Positions 8,245 through 16,722 of a DNA stretch of 64,000 nt are shown here, piece by piece (the stretch's first letter is position 1; each line of letters starts with the position of its first letter). A model generated the notes under the pieces. The model made no database searches, was not told where the DNA came from, and saw nothing but the letters and a program-made list of their open reading frames with translations. This DNA is from Lachnospiraceae bacterium A2. GTDB taxonomy: Bacteria > Bacillota > Clostridia > Lachnospirales > Lachnospiraceae. The stretch is taken from the NCBI GenBank assembly GCA_000403315.2, contig KE159636.1, forward strand, positions 2,243,800 through 2,307,799. The letters are read 5' to 3'. The translations under genes and the position numbers were made by a program.

Positions 8245-9585
8245 ATGTTTCAGAAAATATTGATTGCCAACCGGGGAGAGATTGCCGTACGGATTATCCG
8301 TGCCTGCAGGGAAATGGGAATCCTTTCCGTAGCAGTATATTCAGAAGCAGACCGGGAAGCCCTGCATACCCAGCTTGCAGACGAGGCAGTCTGTATTGGG
8401 AAAGCCCCAGTTTCAGACAGCTACCTGAATATGGAACGGATTTTAAGCGCAGCCATTGCCACAAAATCCCAGGCCATCCATCCGGGCTTTGGGTTTTTGT
8501 CAGAAAATGAGCATTTTGCAGCAATGTGCGCAAGCTGCGGGATTACTTTTATTGGCCCTTCCGGCGATATTATCGCGAAAATGGGCAATAAATCCCAGGC
8601 AAGGAGTACTATGATGGAGGCCGGGGTCCCGGTAGTGCCCGGGACGAAAGAGCCGGTCTATGAGTGGGAACAGGGGATGGGGATAGCCGGGGAAATTGGC
8701 TACCCAGTGATGATAAAGGCTTCTTCTGGCGGGGGCGGCAAGGGCATGCGCATTGCTGCAGACGCCGGGGAATTTGAGAACCATTTCCGCCTTGCCCAGC
8801 AGGAATCCATCAATGCCTTTGGGGACAACACCATGTATATTGAAAAATATATTGAGGAGCCAAGGCATATTGAAATCCAAATCCTTGCAGATAAATTTGG
8901 GAAGGTGCTCTGGCTTGGGGAACGGGACTGTTCCATCCAGCGCCGCCACCAGAAAATGATGGAGGAATCCCCCTGTACCGTAATTACGGAAGAACTGCGC
9001 CAGCGCATGGGGCAGACAGCCGTAAAAGCGGCAAAGGCCGCCCATTATGAAAATGCCGGGACCATAGAATTTTTGCTGGATAAGCATAAAAATTTCTATT
9101 TTATGGAAATGAATACCAGAATCCAAGTGGAGCATCCTGTGACGGAAATGGTGACGGGGATCGACTTGGTCAAAGAGCAAATCCGCATTGCGGCGGGTGA
9201 GCCCCTGCATATGGAGCAGGAGGACATCGTGCTGAAAGGCCACGCCATTGAGTGCCGCATCAATGCAGAGAACCCGGAGAAGAATTTTATGCCCTGCCCG
9301 GGCACGGTAAAAGACCTGCATTTTCCGGGAGGGAACGGGGTGAGGATCGAATCTGCCCTTTATAACGGGTATACCATCCCATCTTTTTACGATTCCATGG
9401 TGGCAAAGGTGATTGTACACGGGGAGGACAGGATGGACGCCATACGGAAAATGCGCAGCGCGCTGGGGGAAGTGGTAGTGGACGGCATTACCACAAACCT
9501 TGATTTCCAGTATGATATCTTAAACCATCCCGTTTTTTTGTCAGGGAATGTCAATACGCATTTTATCCCAGAGTATTTTGAATAG
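8245..9585 (+). CDS. accC: Biotin carboxylase subunit of acetyl-CoA carboxylase
   Basis: A 446-residue ATP-grasp enzyme that carboxylates the biotin on AccB. It begins MFQKILIANRGEIAVRI, as in nearly all AccC proteins, and has the glycine-rich ATP loop SSGGGGKGM, the catalytic EMNTRIQVEHPVTE segment and the RIESALYNGY C-terminal region. ATG 8245 follows AAAGGAG. The 103-base gap from fabZ contains nothing recognisable. Confidence 0.97.
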   Translation: MFQKILIANRGEIAVRIIRACREMGILSVAVYSEADREALHTQLADEAVCIGKAPVSDSYLNMERILSAAIATKSQAIHPGFGFLSENEHFAAMCASCGITFIGPSGDIIAKMGNKSQARSTMMEAGVPVVPGTKEPVYEWEQGMGIAGEIGYPVMIKASSGGGGKGMRIAADAGEFENHFRLAQQESINAFGDNTMYIEKYIEEPRHIEIQILADKFGKVLWLGERDCSIQRRHQKMMEESPCTVITEELRQRMGQTAVKAAKAAHYENAGTIEFLLDKHKNFYFMEMNTRIQVEHPVTEMVTGIDLVKEQIRIAAGEPLHMEQEDIVLKGHAIECRINAENPEKNFMPCPGTVKDLHFPGGNGVRIESALYNGYTIPSFYDSMVAKVIVHGEDRMDAIRKMRSALGEVVVDGITTNLDFQYDILNHPVFLSGNVNTHFIPEYFE

Positions 9586-9622
9586 CAGCGGAGTTCAATC
9601 ATGAAAGAAAGCAGGAAAAGAG

Positions 9623-11386
9623 ATGCTGAAATTTAAGAAAACCAGTTCTGTCCCCATGGCAGGGAAAGAGCCCACTGTGCCGGAAGGCCTGTGGATTAAA
9701 TGCGATGCCTGCGGGGAGCTCCTCTATAAAGAGGATGTAAAGCAGAACCATTATAAATGCTACAAATGCGGGAAATATTTCCGTATCAGCACCAGAAAAC
9801 GCTTAAGGCTTGTGATGGATAAAGGGTCTTATGAAAAATGGGACGAGGGAATTGGGAACAGGGATCCGCTCCATTACCCAGAATATCAGGAAAAAATAGA
9901 GTCCCTGCAGGAACGGCTGAGAATTGACGAAGCAGCCACCTGTGTCAAAGGCACCATCCATGGGGAGCCTGCAGTCGTCTGTGTCTGCGATGGAAGGTTC
10001 CTGATGGGCAGCATGGGATATGTAGTCGGGGAAAAAATCACCAGGGCAGTGGAGCGTGCCACGGAAGAACGGCTGCCAGTCATTATTTTCACCTGTTCCG
10101 GCGGCGCAAGGATGCAGGAGGGCATCGTTTCCCTGATGCAGATGGCAAAAACTTCCGCTGCCTTAAAGCGCCATTCCGAAGCGGGGCTTTTCTATATCTC
10201 CGTGCTGACAGACCCTACCACTGGCGGCGTGACAGCCAGCTTTGCCATGTTAGGGGACATTATTTTGGCGGAGCCGGGGGCATTGGTGGGCTTTGCAGGG
10301 CCAAGGGTCATTGAGCAGACCATACGCCAGAAGCTGCCGGAAGGGTTCCAGCGGGCAGAATTTTTGCTGGAGCACGGGCTGATTGACAACATTGTGGAGC
10401 GGGAGAACCTGAAAGAAACCCTTGCCAAGCTGATTGTGATGCACCGGCAGGTAGACCCAAAGGAAGCGCTGATCCCCAACCGCAGGAAATATTCTGTTCC
10501 CTGTGCTGCAGAGGAAGAAAAAAGCTCCCAAGGGGATGCCTATACAGAAAACACAAGCGGCAAAAAACGTTTTTCCAGGGCGGACAGCGGCAAACGGAAA
10601 GAAAAAGTGCTGCCTTGGGAGCGTGTGCAGCGTGCGCGGGCACAGGACCGTCCCGGGGCTTTGGACTATATTCAGGAGATTTTTTCTGATTTCACAGAAC
10701 TCCATGGGGACCGGCATTTTGCAGACGACGGGGCCGTTGTGGGAGGGATTGGATATCTGGATGGATGCCCGGTTACAGTCATAGGCCAGCAGAAGGGCAA
10801 GACTACCAAGGAAAACATTACCCGCAATTTCGGGATGCCGTCGCCGGAAGGTTACCGGAAAGCATTGCGGCTTATGGGGCAGGCCGAAAAATTCCGCCGC
10901 CCTATTATCTGCTTTGTGGATACGCCGGGAGCCTTCTGCGGCATGGAAGCAGAAGAACGGGGGCAAGGGGAAGCCATTGCAAGGAACCTGTTTGAAATGT
11001 CAGACCTTACAGTCCCCGTCTTAAGCATTGTCATTGGGGAAGGCGGCAGCGGCGGTGCCCTTGCCCTGGCAGTGGGCAACGAGGTGTGGATGATGGAAAA
11101 TGCCACTTATACAATCCTTTCCCCGGAGGGCTTTGCCTCCATTATGTGGAAGGATGCCGGAAGGGCTCCGGAAGCCGCAGAATGGATGCGGGTAACAGCC
11201 GGGGATTTAAAGGACTTGGGCATTATTGAAAAAATCATCCCGGAGCCGCAGCCGGCAAATCCCCAAAACGTAGGGAAGATTGCAGGGATGATGCAGGAGG
11301 AAATCCGCAGGTTCCTCCATATGTACCTGCCTATGGACGGGCAGCAGCTGGCAGAACAGCGGTACCAGCGGTTCCGCAGTATGTAA
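9623..11386 (+). CDS. accDA: Fused acetyl-CoA carboxylase carboxyltransferase (beta-alpha, AccD-AccA)
   Basis: A single 587-residue frame joins the two carboxyltransferase subunits that most bacteria encode separately. Residues about 1-285 are AccD: a zinc ribbon (CDAC near 28-31, CYKC near 47-50) followed by the crotonase-fold region with [13 protein letters not shown] hydrophilic Lys/Ser/Glu linker covers about 290-330. Residues about 335-587 are Acc[23 protein letters not shown], the DTPGAFCG loop and [14 protein letters not shown]. The enzyme transfers the carboxyl group from biotin to acetyl-CoA. No stop or frameshift interrupts the linker. The gene follows accC by 37 bases. The fusion fixes 1:1 stoichiometry. 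Confidence 0.95.
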   Translation: MLKFKKTSSVPMAGKEPTVPEGLWIKCDACGELLYKEDVKQNHYKCYKCGKYFRISTRKRLRLVMDKGSYEKWDEGIGNRDPLHYPEYQEKIESLQERLRIDEAATCVKGTIHGEPAVVCVCDGRFLMGSMGYVVGEKITRAVERATEERLPVIIFTCSGGARMQEGIVSLMQMAKTSAALKRHSEAGLFYISVLTDPTTGGVTASFAMLGDIILAEPGALVGFAGPRVIEQTIRQKLPEGFQRAEFLLEHGLIDNIVERENLKETLAKLIVMHRQVDPKEALIPNRRKYSVPCAAEEEKSSQGDAYTENTSGKKRFSRADSGKRKEKVLPWERVQRARAQDRPGALDYIQEIFSDFTELHGDRHFADDGAVVGGIGYLDGCPVTVIGQQKGKTTKENITRNFGMPSPEGYRKALRLMGQAEKFRRPIICFVDTPGAFCGMEAEERGQGEAIARNLFEMSDLTVPVLSIVIGEGGSGGALALAVGNEVWMMENATYTILSPEGFASIMWKDAGRAPEAAEWMRVTAGDLKDLGIIEKIIPEPQPANPQNVGKIAGMMQEEIRRFLHMYLPMDGQQLAEQRYQRFRSM

Positions 11387-11408
11387 TTTCAGAAAGGGGT
11401 GGATGGTT

Positions 11409-12479
11409 ATGGGCAAGCCACTTGTTATCAGGGACTTAATAGCGGAAATTCCCGTCATACAGGGCGGCATGGGCGTAGGGGTCAGCCTTTCCGGACTGGC
11501 TGGGAACGTGGCAAAGTGCGGCGGGGTCGGTATCATTTCCACCGCCCAGATTGGCTATCAGGAGCAGGGTTTTGCGGAGCATCCCATTGAAACCAACCTG
11601 AAAGCAATCGGAACCCACATCAGGCGCGCAAAGGAAATTTCCGGGGGCGGCATTGTGGGCGTAAACATTATGGTAGCAACCAGGAAATATGGGGAATACG
11701 TAAAGGCTGCCGTAGCGGCAGGGGCAGACTTGGTGATTTCCGGCGCAGGCCTGCCTACGGAACTCCCAGCCCTGGCAGGGGAGTCCAGGACGAAGATAGC
11801 GCCCATTGTGTCCTCTGCCAAGTCCGCTTCCGTCATCTGCAAGCTGTGGGACAGGAAGTTCCACCGCTGCCCGGACCTTTTGGTTATCGAAGGGCCGAAG
11901 GCAGGCGGGCATCTGGGGTTTTCCCGGGAGGAGCTGGAGCGGCTGGACGGGGAAGCTTATGAGGAAGAAATCAAAAGCATTTTGGCGTTGGTCAGGCAGT
12001 ACAGTGAAAAATACCAGTACCATATCCCGGTAGTAATTGCCGGGGGAATTTATGGCGGGGATGAAATGCGCCATGCATTGGGCCTTGGGGCAGACGGGGT
12101 ACAGGCAGCCACCCGGTTTGTCACTACGTTTGAGTGCGATGCCAGCGAAGCTTACAAGCAGGCATACCTTGCGGCAAAGAAAGAGGATATCCAGATTGTA
12201 AAAAGCCCGGTGGGGATGCCCGGGCGGGCCATCCGCAATGAATTTATCCGCAGGGCGGAGGAAGGGGCGTTGGATTCCCATTGGAAATGTTACCAATGCC
12301 TGGAAAAATGCAGCCAGAAGGACATTCCCTACTGCATTACAGATGCTTTAATTAATGCCGTCAAAGGCAATCTGGACCATGGGCTTATTTTTTGCGGCGC
12401 TGACGCATGGCGGGCAGAAAAAATGGAACATGTGTCAGAAATCATGGAAGAATTCCGGAAAGAATTTGCAAAAATTTAA
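11409..12479 (+). CDS. FabK-like / nitronate monooxygenase family flavoprotein with cysteine cluster
   Basis: A 356-residue FMN-type TIM-barrel protein of the FabK/nitronate monooxygenase superfamily. Seen: IQGGMGVGVSLSGLA at the N-terminus, SGAGLP, EGPKAGGHLGF, and AGGIYGGDEM followed by GADGVQAATRF. Near the C-terminus there are four cysteines, Cys294, Cys297, Cys301 and Cys309 (spacing CX2CX3CX7C), which could bind a metal or an iron-sulfur cluster. ATG 11409 is preferred over 11403 because the AAAGGGG ribosome site is then 9 bases away. As the last gene of the fab operon it may act on acyl or nitro compounds, or be a second enoyl reductase; the substrate is not known from sequence. Confidence 0.8.
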   Translation: MGKPLVIRDLIAEIPVIQGGMGVGVSLSGLAGNVAKCGGVGIISTAQIGYQEQGFAEHPIETNLKAIGTHIRRAKEISGGGIVGVNIMVATRKYGEYVKAAVAAGADLVISGAGLPTELPALAGESRTKIAPIVSSAKSASVICKLWDRKFHRCPDLLVIEGPKAGGHLGFSREELERLDGEAYEEEIKSILALVRQYSEKYQYHIPVVIAGGIYGGDEMRHALGLGADGVQAATRFVTTFECDASEAYKQAYLAAKKEDIQIVKSPVGMPGRAIRNEFIRRAEEGALDSHWKCYQCLEKCSQKDIPYCITDALINAVKGNLDHGLIFCGADAWRAEKMEHVSEIMEEFRKEFAKI

Positions 12480-12497
12480 AACTCCTAGAAAAATGTC

Positions 12498-12526
12498 TTT
12501 CCAAACCTTCTGGAAATTGTTATAAT
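12498..12526 (+). promoter_or_regulatory. Promoter of the GH13-TraX-DUF5662 genes
   Basis: TATAAT at 12521-12526 is preceded by a weak -35 element TTTCCA at 12498-12503 with a 17-bp spacer. The -35 box is one arm of a 6-bp inverted repeat, TTTCCA-N7-TGGAAA (12498-12516), that would suit a dimeric regulator. The gene starts 42 bases further on with a GGGAGG ribosome site. Confidence 0.5.
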
Positions 12527-12567
12527 GGAAAAGAAACAAAAGTGAAGGACATCAAAGGGAGGCACAT

Positions 12568-14661
12568 ATGAATTTTCAAATCTGTTCCGGAAATCAGGGA
12601 GAAACAGGCGTAACAAAACAGAAAGACATCATTTCATTTTCCAGGCAGGCGGCGGAAAATTCTATCTGCTATCTGTTGTTATACCCGAAAGACAACAGCC
12701 AAACCCTAAGAATCCCCATGGAGGCGAAAGGAAATTGTGACACTATGTATACCATTGGGATTCAGGGCTTGGATTGGAAGAACTATGACTATAATTTTGA
12801 GGTGAACGGGGAAGAAGTAACCGATATTTATGCCCGCAAGATTACCGGAAGGGAAATTTGGGCGGATGATTCCCGGAGGCCGGGGGAACAGGCAGCAGAG
12901 ATATTTGTTCCGCTAAGAGAAAAGAGAAAGACAAGACAGGTTCGTGGGCTGCCGGAAAGCAAGCAGACGGCAGCAAAAATTAAAAGTTCCTTTTATTTTT
13001 CAGAGTTCAAATGGAAAGATATGGGGTATCAGGGGATTAAAAAAGAAGATATGGTAATCTATAAGCTCCATGTGCGGGGGTTTTCCATGGGTATGCAGGG
13101 CGAAAGCAGCCAGCATGGGACATTGGAAGCCGTGGAGCGTAAGTTAGGTTACTTTAAAAACCTTGGGATTACTACCCTGCTGTTTATGCCAGTCTACGAA
13201 TTTGAGGAAATTCTTTTGCTGGATAAAAGCAAGGAGCAGCTTCGTCCGAAGGATTTAATTAATTGCTGGGGCTATACGGCAGGCCATTATTTTGCGCCCA
13301 AAGCTTCTTATCTTGGGAAGGGCTGCAACCCTGACAACCTGAAGCGCCTGATCCAGAAAATGCACCAGATGCAGATGGAGTGCATATTAGAATTCTATTT
13401 TCCACCGAAAACAAATCCATATTTAATTATTGATGTACTGCGTTACTGGCATAAGGAATACCATGTAGATGGGTTCCGGGTTTTGGGAAAGCCGGAGGTG
13501 GCGGAGCTTCTGGCGCATGATACAAGGCTTTCCGGCTGCAAGCTTCTGTTCGAGGGGTTCCGGGAGGAACTGGCAGGGGACAGCCAGCGGTTTGGGCCAA
13601 AATTATTTTCCTATAACGATGGGTTCCTCTATGGCGCCCGGAGGATTTTAAACCGGCAGGGGGGCAGCATTTATGAATTTGCCTGCCAGATGCGCAGGCA
13701 GCAGGAATATCAGGGCTTTATTAATTTTGTCGCAGAGAATAACGGGTTTACCCTCTGGGATACTTTTTCTTATGAGCACAAGCATAATGAGCAAAACCGG
13801 GAAGACAACCAGGACGGCATAGATTGGAATTTCAGCGGGAACTGCGGGCAGGAGGGCATTAGCCGGAACCGGCAGGTGAACGAGCTGCGCAAGCGGCAGG
13901 TAAAGAACGCCCTTGCCGTTGTGTTTCTGGCCCAGGGCGTGCCCATGCTCTGGATGGGGGATGAATGCGCCAACAGCCAGCGCGGCAATAACAACGCCTA
14001 CTGCCAGGACAATGAAACCGGCTGGAAGGAATGGAAGCGTTCTGCGGCAGTAAGCCGCCTTACAGATTATGTGGGGCAGCTTGCCAGAATCCGCAGGGAG
14101 TTCCCGGCACTGCGCAGCCCCCGCCCATTTAAGCTGCAGGACTACCAGAACAAAGGCTACCCGGATTTGTCCTACCACAGCGACGGGGCATGGAAAATGG
14201 ATTTCAGCATGAACCGGGCGTTTATCGGCATGTTTTATGCAGGGGCTTACACAGGGGCGAAGGAGAGCCTTTACGCCGCTTATAATTTCCAGTCAGTGTC
14301 CCAGAAATTCGCCCTTCCCGGGGGGATGGAATGGGAGCTTTTGCTGGATACTTCACAGGAGCCGGCGGTCCCCAAGAAGCCGGAGAAGCTTAAGGATATA
14401 CGGGAGCTTACCGTGGAAGGCCAATCCGTCTGCCTGCTGTGCGGAAAGGCATATTCAGGAGGAAAAGTTAAGAAAAGGATTAAGAAAACATCTGCATTCC
14501 AAAATACAGCATCCCAGAAAGAAGCATCTGGCAAAAAGGAAACCCTGGGCAGGGAATTGGGAAAAGGGGCTGGGGAAGGCGGCGGCCTTGCAGAAGGGAC
14601 GCCAAAGGATACCGTTACAGGGGAAGAAGCCCCCAAAAATAATAAAGGAGCACAGAAATGA
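12568..14661 (+). CDS. GH13 glycogen-debranching-like protein, probable pseudoenzyme
   Basis: A 697-residue protein built like GlgX/isoamylase: a CBM48-like N-terminal domain (about 20-110), a TIM barrel with IYKLHVRGFS (about 166-175), NCWGYTAGHYFAP and QGVPMLWMGDE, and a C-terminal beta domain. The catalytic residues are not intact. The nucleophile Asp of the family motif DGFRFD is Leu306 (DGFRVL). The general acid Glu329 (LLFEGF) is kept. The transition-state Asp of the AHDGFTL motif is Asn392 (ENNGFTL). Hydrolysis by the normal mechanism is unlikely, so it may bind glycogen or starch, or act as a scaffold. A Lys/Gly/Glu-rich tail (about 635-697) is low complexity. The stop codon overlaps the next gene start as ATGA. 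Confidence 0.8.
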   Translation: MNFQICSGNQGETGVTKQKDIISFSRQAAENSICYLLLYPKDNSQTLRIPMEAKGNCDTMYTIGIQGLDWKNYDYNFEVNGEEVTDIYARKITGREIWADDSRRPGEQAAEIFVPLREKRKTRQVRGLPESKQTAAKIKSSFYFSEFKWKDMGYQGIKKEDMVIYKLHVRGFSMGMQGESSQHGTLEAVERKLGYFKNLGITTLLFMPVYEFEEILLLDKSKEQLRPKDLINCWGYTAGHYFAPKASYLGKGCNPDNLKRLIQKMHQMQMECILEFYFPPKTNPYLIIDVLRYWHKEYHVDGFRVLGKPEVAELLAHDTRLSGCKLLFEGFREELAGDSQRFGPKLFSYNDGFLYGARRILNRQGGSIYEFACQMRRQQEYQGFINFVAENNGFTLWDTFSYEHKHNEQNREDNQDGIDWNFSGNCGQEGISRNRQVNELRKRQVKNALAVVFLAQGVPMLWMGDECANSQRGNNNAYCQDNETGWKEWKRSAAVSRLTDYVGQLARIRREFPALRSPRPFKLQDYQNKGYPDLSYHSDGAWKMDFSMNRAFIGMFYAGAYTGAKESLYAAYNFQSVSQKFALPGGMEWELLLDTSQEPAVPKKPEKLKDIRELTVEGQSVCLLCGKAYSGGKVKKRIKKTSAFQNTASQKEASGKKETLGRELGKGAGEGGGLAEGTPKDTVTGEEAPKNNKGAQK

Positions 14662-15323
14662 AAGAACAGGGATTTGGCGTCAGCGGGTTTACTTTAAAGT
14701 GCATTGCCATGGCCTGTATGCTGGTGGACCATACTGGGGCAGTGCTGTTTCCCCAATATATCCAGCTTCGGATGATTGGAAGGCTTTCGTTCCCAATTTA
14801 CTGTTTCCTGCTGGTGGAAGGGGCTGTCCATACAAAAAATATACGCAGGTATGAAATCCGCCTGCTGGCATTTGCACTGCTGTCAGAGCTTCCCTTTGAC
14901 TTGGCATTTTATACGCGCCCGGACTTCCGGCACCAGAATGTATTTTTTACGCTGTTCCTGGGGCTGCTGGTTGTAGGGCAATACCAGAAACAGAGAGAAA
15001 AGTTAAATTCAGGGTTAACTTTTGTCGTAGCTGTCGCCTGTATGGCTGCGGCGGAACTGCTGAATACGGACTATGGCGCGGCGGGAATTATTTTCATCCT
15101 GCTGTTTTATGCCCTCTATGAGCGCACTGTGCTGAAGCAGGCTGCATTTGTAGGGATGAATTTCCTGCTTTATGGGTTTTCTGTCCAAATTTATGCAGGG
15201 TTTGCAGCCCTCCCTATGCTTCTATACAACGGGAAACGGGGGCCGTCCATGAAATATTTTTTCTATCTGTTTTACCCCCTGCATCTGCTTGGGATTTATT
15301 TTCTGTGTAAAATAATGTATTGA
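14658..15323 (+). CDS. TraX-like multispanning membrane protein
   Basis: A 221-residue hydrophobic protein with about seven predicted membrane segments. The opening (FTLKCIAMACMLVDHTGAVLF) with the conserved D-H pair and GRLSFPIYCFLLVEG match the TraX family (PF05857), named after the F-plasmid pilin acetylase; chromosomal members are common in Clostridia and their substrates are unknown. The ATG overlaps the stop of the GH13-like gene (ATGA), so the two are translationally coupled. A role in acylating a surface molecule is an inference from the family. Confidence 0.75.
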   Translation: MKEQGFGVSGFTLKCIAMACMLVDHTGAVLFPQYIQLRMIGRLSFPIYCFLLVEGAVHTKNIRRYEIRLLAFALLSELPFDLAFYTRPDFRHQNVFFTLFLGLLVVGQYQKQREKLNSGLTFVVAVACMAAAELLNTDYGAAGIIFILLFYALYERTVLKQAAFVGMNFLLYGFSVQIYAGFAALPMLLYNGKRGPSMKYFFYLFYPLHLLGIYFLCKIMY

Positions 15324-15349
15324 GCCAAATTTCGACAGGAGCGTGAGTA

Positions 15350-15904
15350 ATGATGAAGGCTTGGCAACATTTTAAAACCATCAACCACCATAAAATGCTG
15401 GTAATGAAAGGCTGTTTCAGGGTAGGGCTTTATAAACAGGGGCTGCTGCATGATTTGTCCAAATATACGCCTACGGAGTTTTTTGTAGGCTGCAAGTATT
15501 TCCAGGGGAATTTAAGCCCTAACAATATAGAGCGGAAGGATAAGGGCTATTCCTCCGCGTGGCTGCACCATAAAGGCCGGAATAAGCACCATCTGGAATA
15601 CTGGATTGACTATGGGGCCGGGGAAGAAAAAGCCATGACGGGAATGAAAATGCCGATAAAATATGTGGTGGAAATGTTTATCGACCGGATGTCTGCATCG
15701 AAGAATTACAAGAAAGGGGATTATACGGATAGCAGCCCTTTGGAGTATTATGAGAACGGGAAGGCGTACCATATGCTGCATAAGGATACAAGGATCCTGC
15801 TGGAACGCCTGCTGCATATGCTGGCAGAGAAGGGGGAAGATGCCACCTTCCGTTATATTAAGCGGGTAGTACTAAAGAAAAAAGGGTATGGGACGAAAAA
15901 TTAA
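15350..15904 (+). CDS. DUF5662 family protein
   Basis: A 184-residue cytoplasmic protein. It has an HD pair in LLHDLSKYTPTEFF (His34-Asp35), histidine-rich segments (TINHHK, WLHHKGRNKHHLEYW) and a MFIDRM helix, the pattern of DUF5662 proteins, which look like a divergent HD-type metal-binding helical fold. Function is unknown. ATG 15350 follows AGGAG by 8 bases. It is the last gene of the short operon: its stop codon lies inside a terminator hairpin. Confidence 0.75.
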   Translation: MMKAWQHFKTINHHKMLVMKGCFRVGLYKQGLLHDLSKYTPTEFFVGCKYFQGNLSPNNIERKDKGYSSAWLHHKGRNKHHLEYWIDYGAGEEKAMTGMKMPIKYVVEMFIDRMSASKNYKKGDYTDSSPLEYYENGKAYHMLHKDTRILLERLLHMLAEKGEDATFRYIKRVVLKKKGYGTKN

Positions 15905-15932
15905 AGGGATCTTTCGTCCCATATCCTTTTTT
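15878..15932 (+). terminator. Intrinsic terminator after the DUF5662 gene
   Basis: A 21-bp stem pairs 15878-15898 with 15912-15932 with a single G-U type mismatch, and the 3' arm ends in six T. The 5' arm overlaps the last codons and stop of the gene. The A-rich 5' side and T-rich 3' side make it a likely bidirectional terminator. Confidence 0.85.
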
Positions 15933-16228
15933 GGATTAGGATGCCCAAAGCACCGTTGGCGCTGCGCTCATACCATATATTGTTGTTGCAAATGAATTTG
16001 CATATCAATATATGGTATGGGGCTGTCGCACTAACGTCAATTGCAATGCATAAATTTGTTCAAAAGGTTTACATTGCAAAGCAATGCAAACAAAATGCAC
16101 AAAATTACTCTGGGGAAGCTAGCTTCCCCAGAGTAATTTTGTGCATTCTGTCTTTGCCGCATAAGCGGCAAGACCTTTTGAACAAGTAACTATATTAGTG
16201 CGACAGCCCCTTTTGGCATCCCAATGCC
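15933..16228. repeat. Nested palindromic MITE-like element, long form
   Basis: An approximately 296-bp element without a gene. The ends are imperfect inverted repeats (GGATTAGGATGCC at the left, GGCATCCCAATGCC at the right). Inside are ATACCATATATTG (15970-15982) paired with 16006-16018; a 16-bp arm GGGGCTGTCGCACTAA (16019-16034) paired with 16195-16210; a 13-bp arm 16056-16068 paired with 16173-16185; small hairpins at 16072-16086 and 16154-16171; and a perfect 50-bp palindrome without loop at 16096-16145. The left 100 bases match, in reverse orientation, the repeat between flgC and fliE, so this is a dispersed family. Confidence 0.8.
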
Positions 16229-16238
16229 TTCCAGCCAA

Positions 16239-16415
16239 TTATATAAATTGGTTCCTGTCAGGCTGGTAGTAGTAATCAATCGCCGCCAGCGCGTCGGTTA
16301 CTTCCTCCATGGGGACGCCGGTGCTTTTGCAGAACTCCTCAAGGGAAGGGTAGCGGTCCCTTAAGTGGGTGTTGACAAAGCTTAATAAAATGGCAGGGTC
16401 TTTCGGTAAGTTCAT
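16239..16415 (-). CDS. DUF4250 family small protein
   Basis: A 58-residue protein read on the minus strand from ATG at 16415 to TAA at 16239. It starts MNLPKDPAILLSFVNTHLRD and ends DYYYQPDRNQF, matching the DUF4250 family of very short Clostridia proteins with unknown function. A GGAAAGGAATGG stretch before the ATG can serve as ribosome site. Its stop is only about 10 bases from the palindromic element. It is divergent from sigK. Confidence 0.8.
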   Translation of the reverse strand: MNLPKDPAILLSFVNTHLRDRYPSLEEFCKSTGVPMEEVTDALAAIDYYYQPDRNQFI

Positions 16416-16722
16416 CGTGATCCATTCCTTTCCTTTGGTTTTGGTATCGTGGCAGTGGTGAAATTTTTCCTCTGTTCCCCGATTCTGCTGGTGTCCTTGT
16501 CCTTAATATAAGGTAGGGATAGGCCTTCATGTTCCCTGCTGCCTTTCCAATAATATGCAGTTTTGGGGGATACCAGCCATAGCATACATAGTATAATAGC
16601 TTTTCCCATAGATTGCAAGAAGGATTTTCCTGCCTGCATCCCGGACCTTTTTCCACTTGGAAAGGCACTTCATTGCCTGATTTTTCATAGAATGTAATAA
16701 ATCAGCTTAGAGGTGCTTTTTT
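16416..16722 (+). other. Divergent intergenic region between DUF4250 gene and sigK
   Basis: No convincing gene is seen in these 307 bases. Just before sigK, CATAGAAT at 16686-16693, preceded 17 bases earlier by AC (16667-16668), fits loosely a SigE/SigK-type sporulation promoter. A 75-codon minus-strand frame (16412-16639) has a short hydrophobic N-terminus but no recognisable family or good ribosome site and is not called. Confidence 0.35.

Noticed and set aside
8500..9420. A 306-codon minus-strand frame opposite accC
   Set aside because: A shadow of the conserved accC gene without any known motif or ribosome site.
15941..16189. An 82-codon plus-strand frame across the nested palindrome
   Set aside because: It simply reads through the palindromic arms and has no ribosome site or protein-like composition.
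16412..16639. A 75-codon minus-strand frame upstream of the DUF4250 gene with a short hydrophobic N-terminus
   Set aside because: No recognisable family, poor ribosome site, and it would overlap the DUF4250 start; kept only as a remark.
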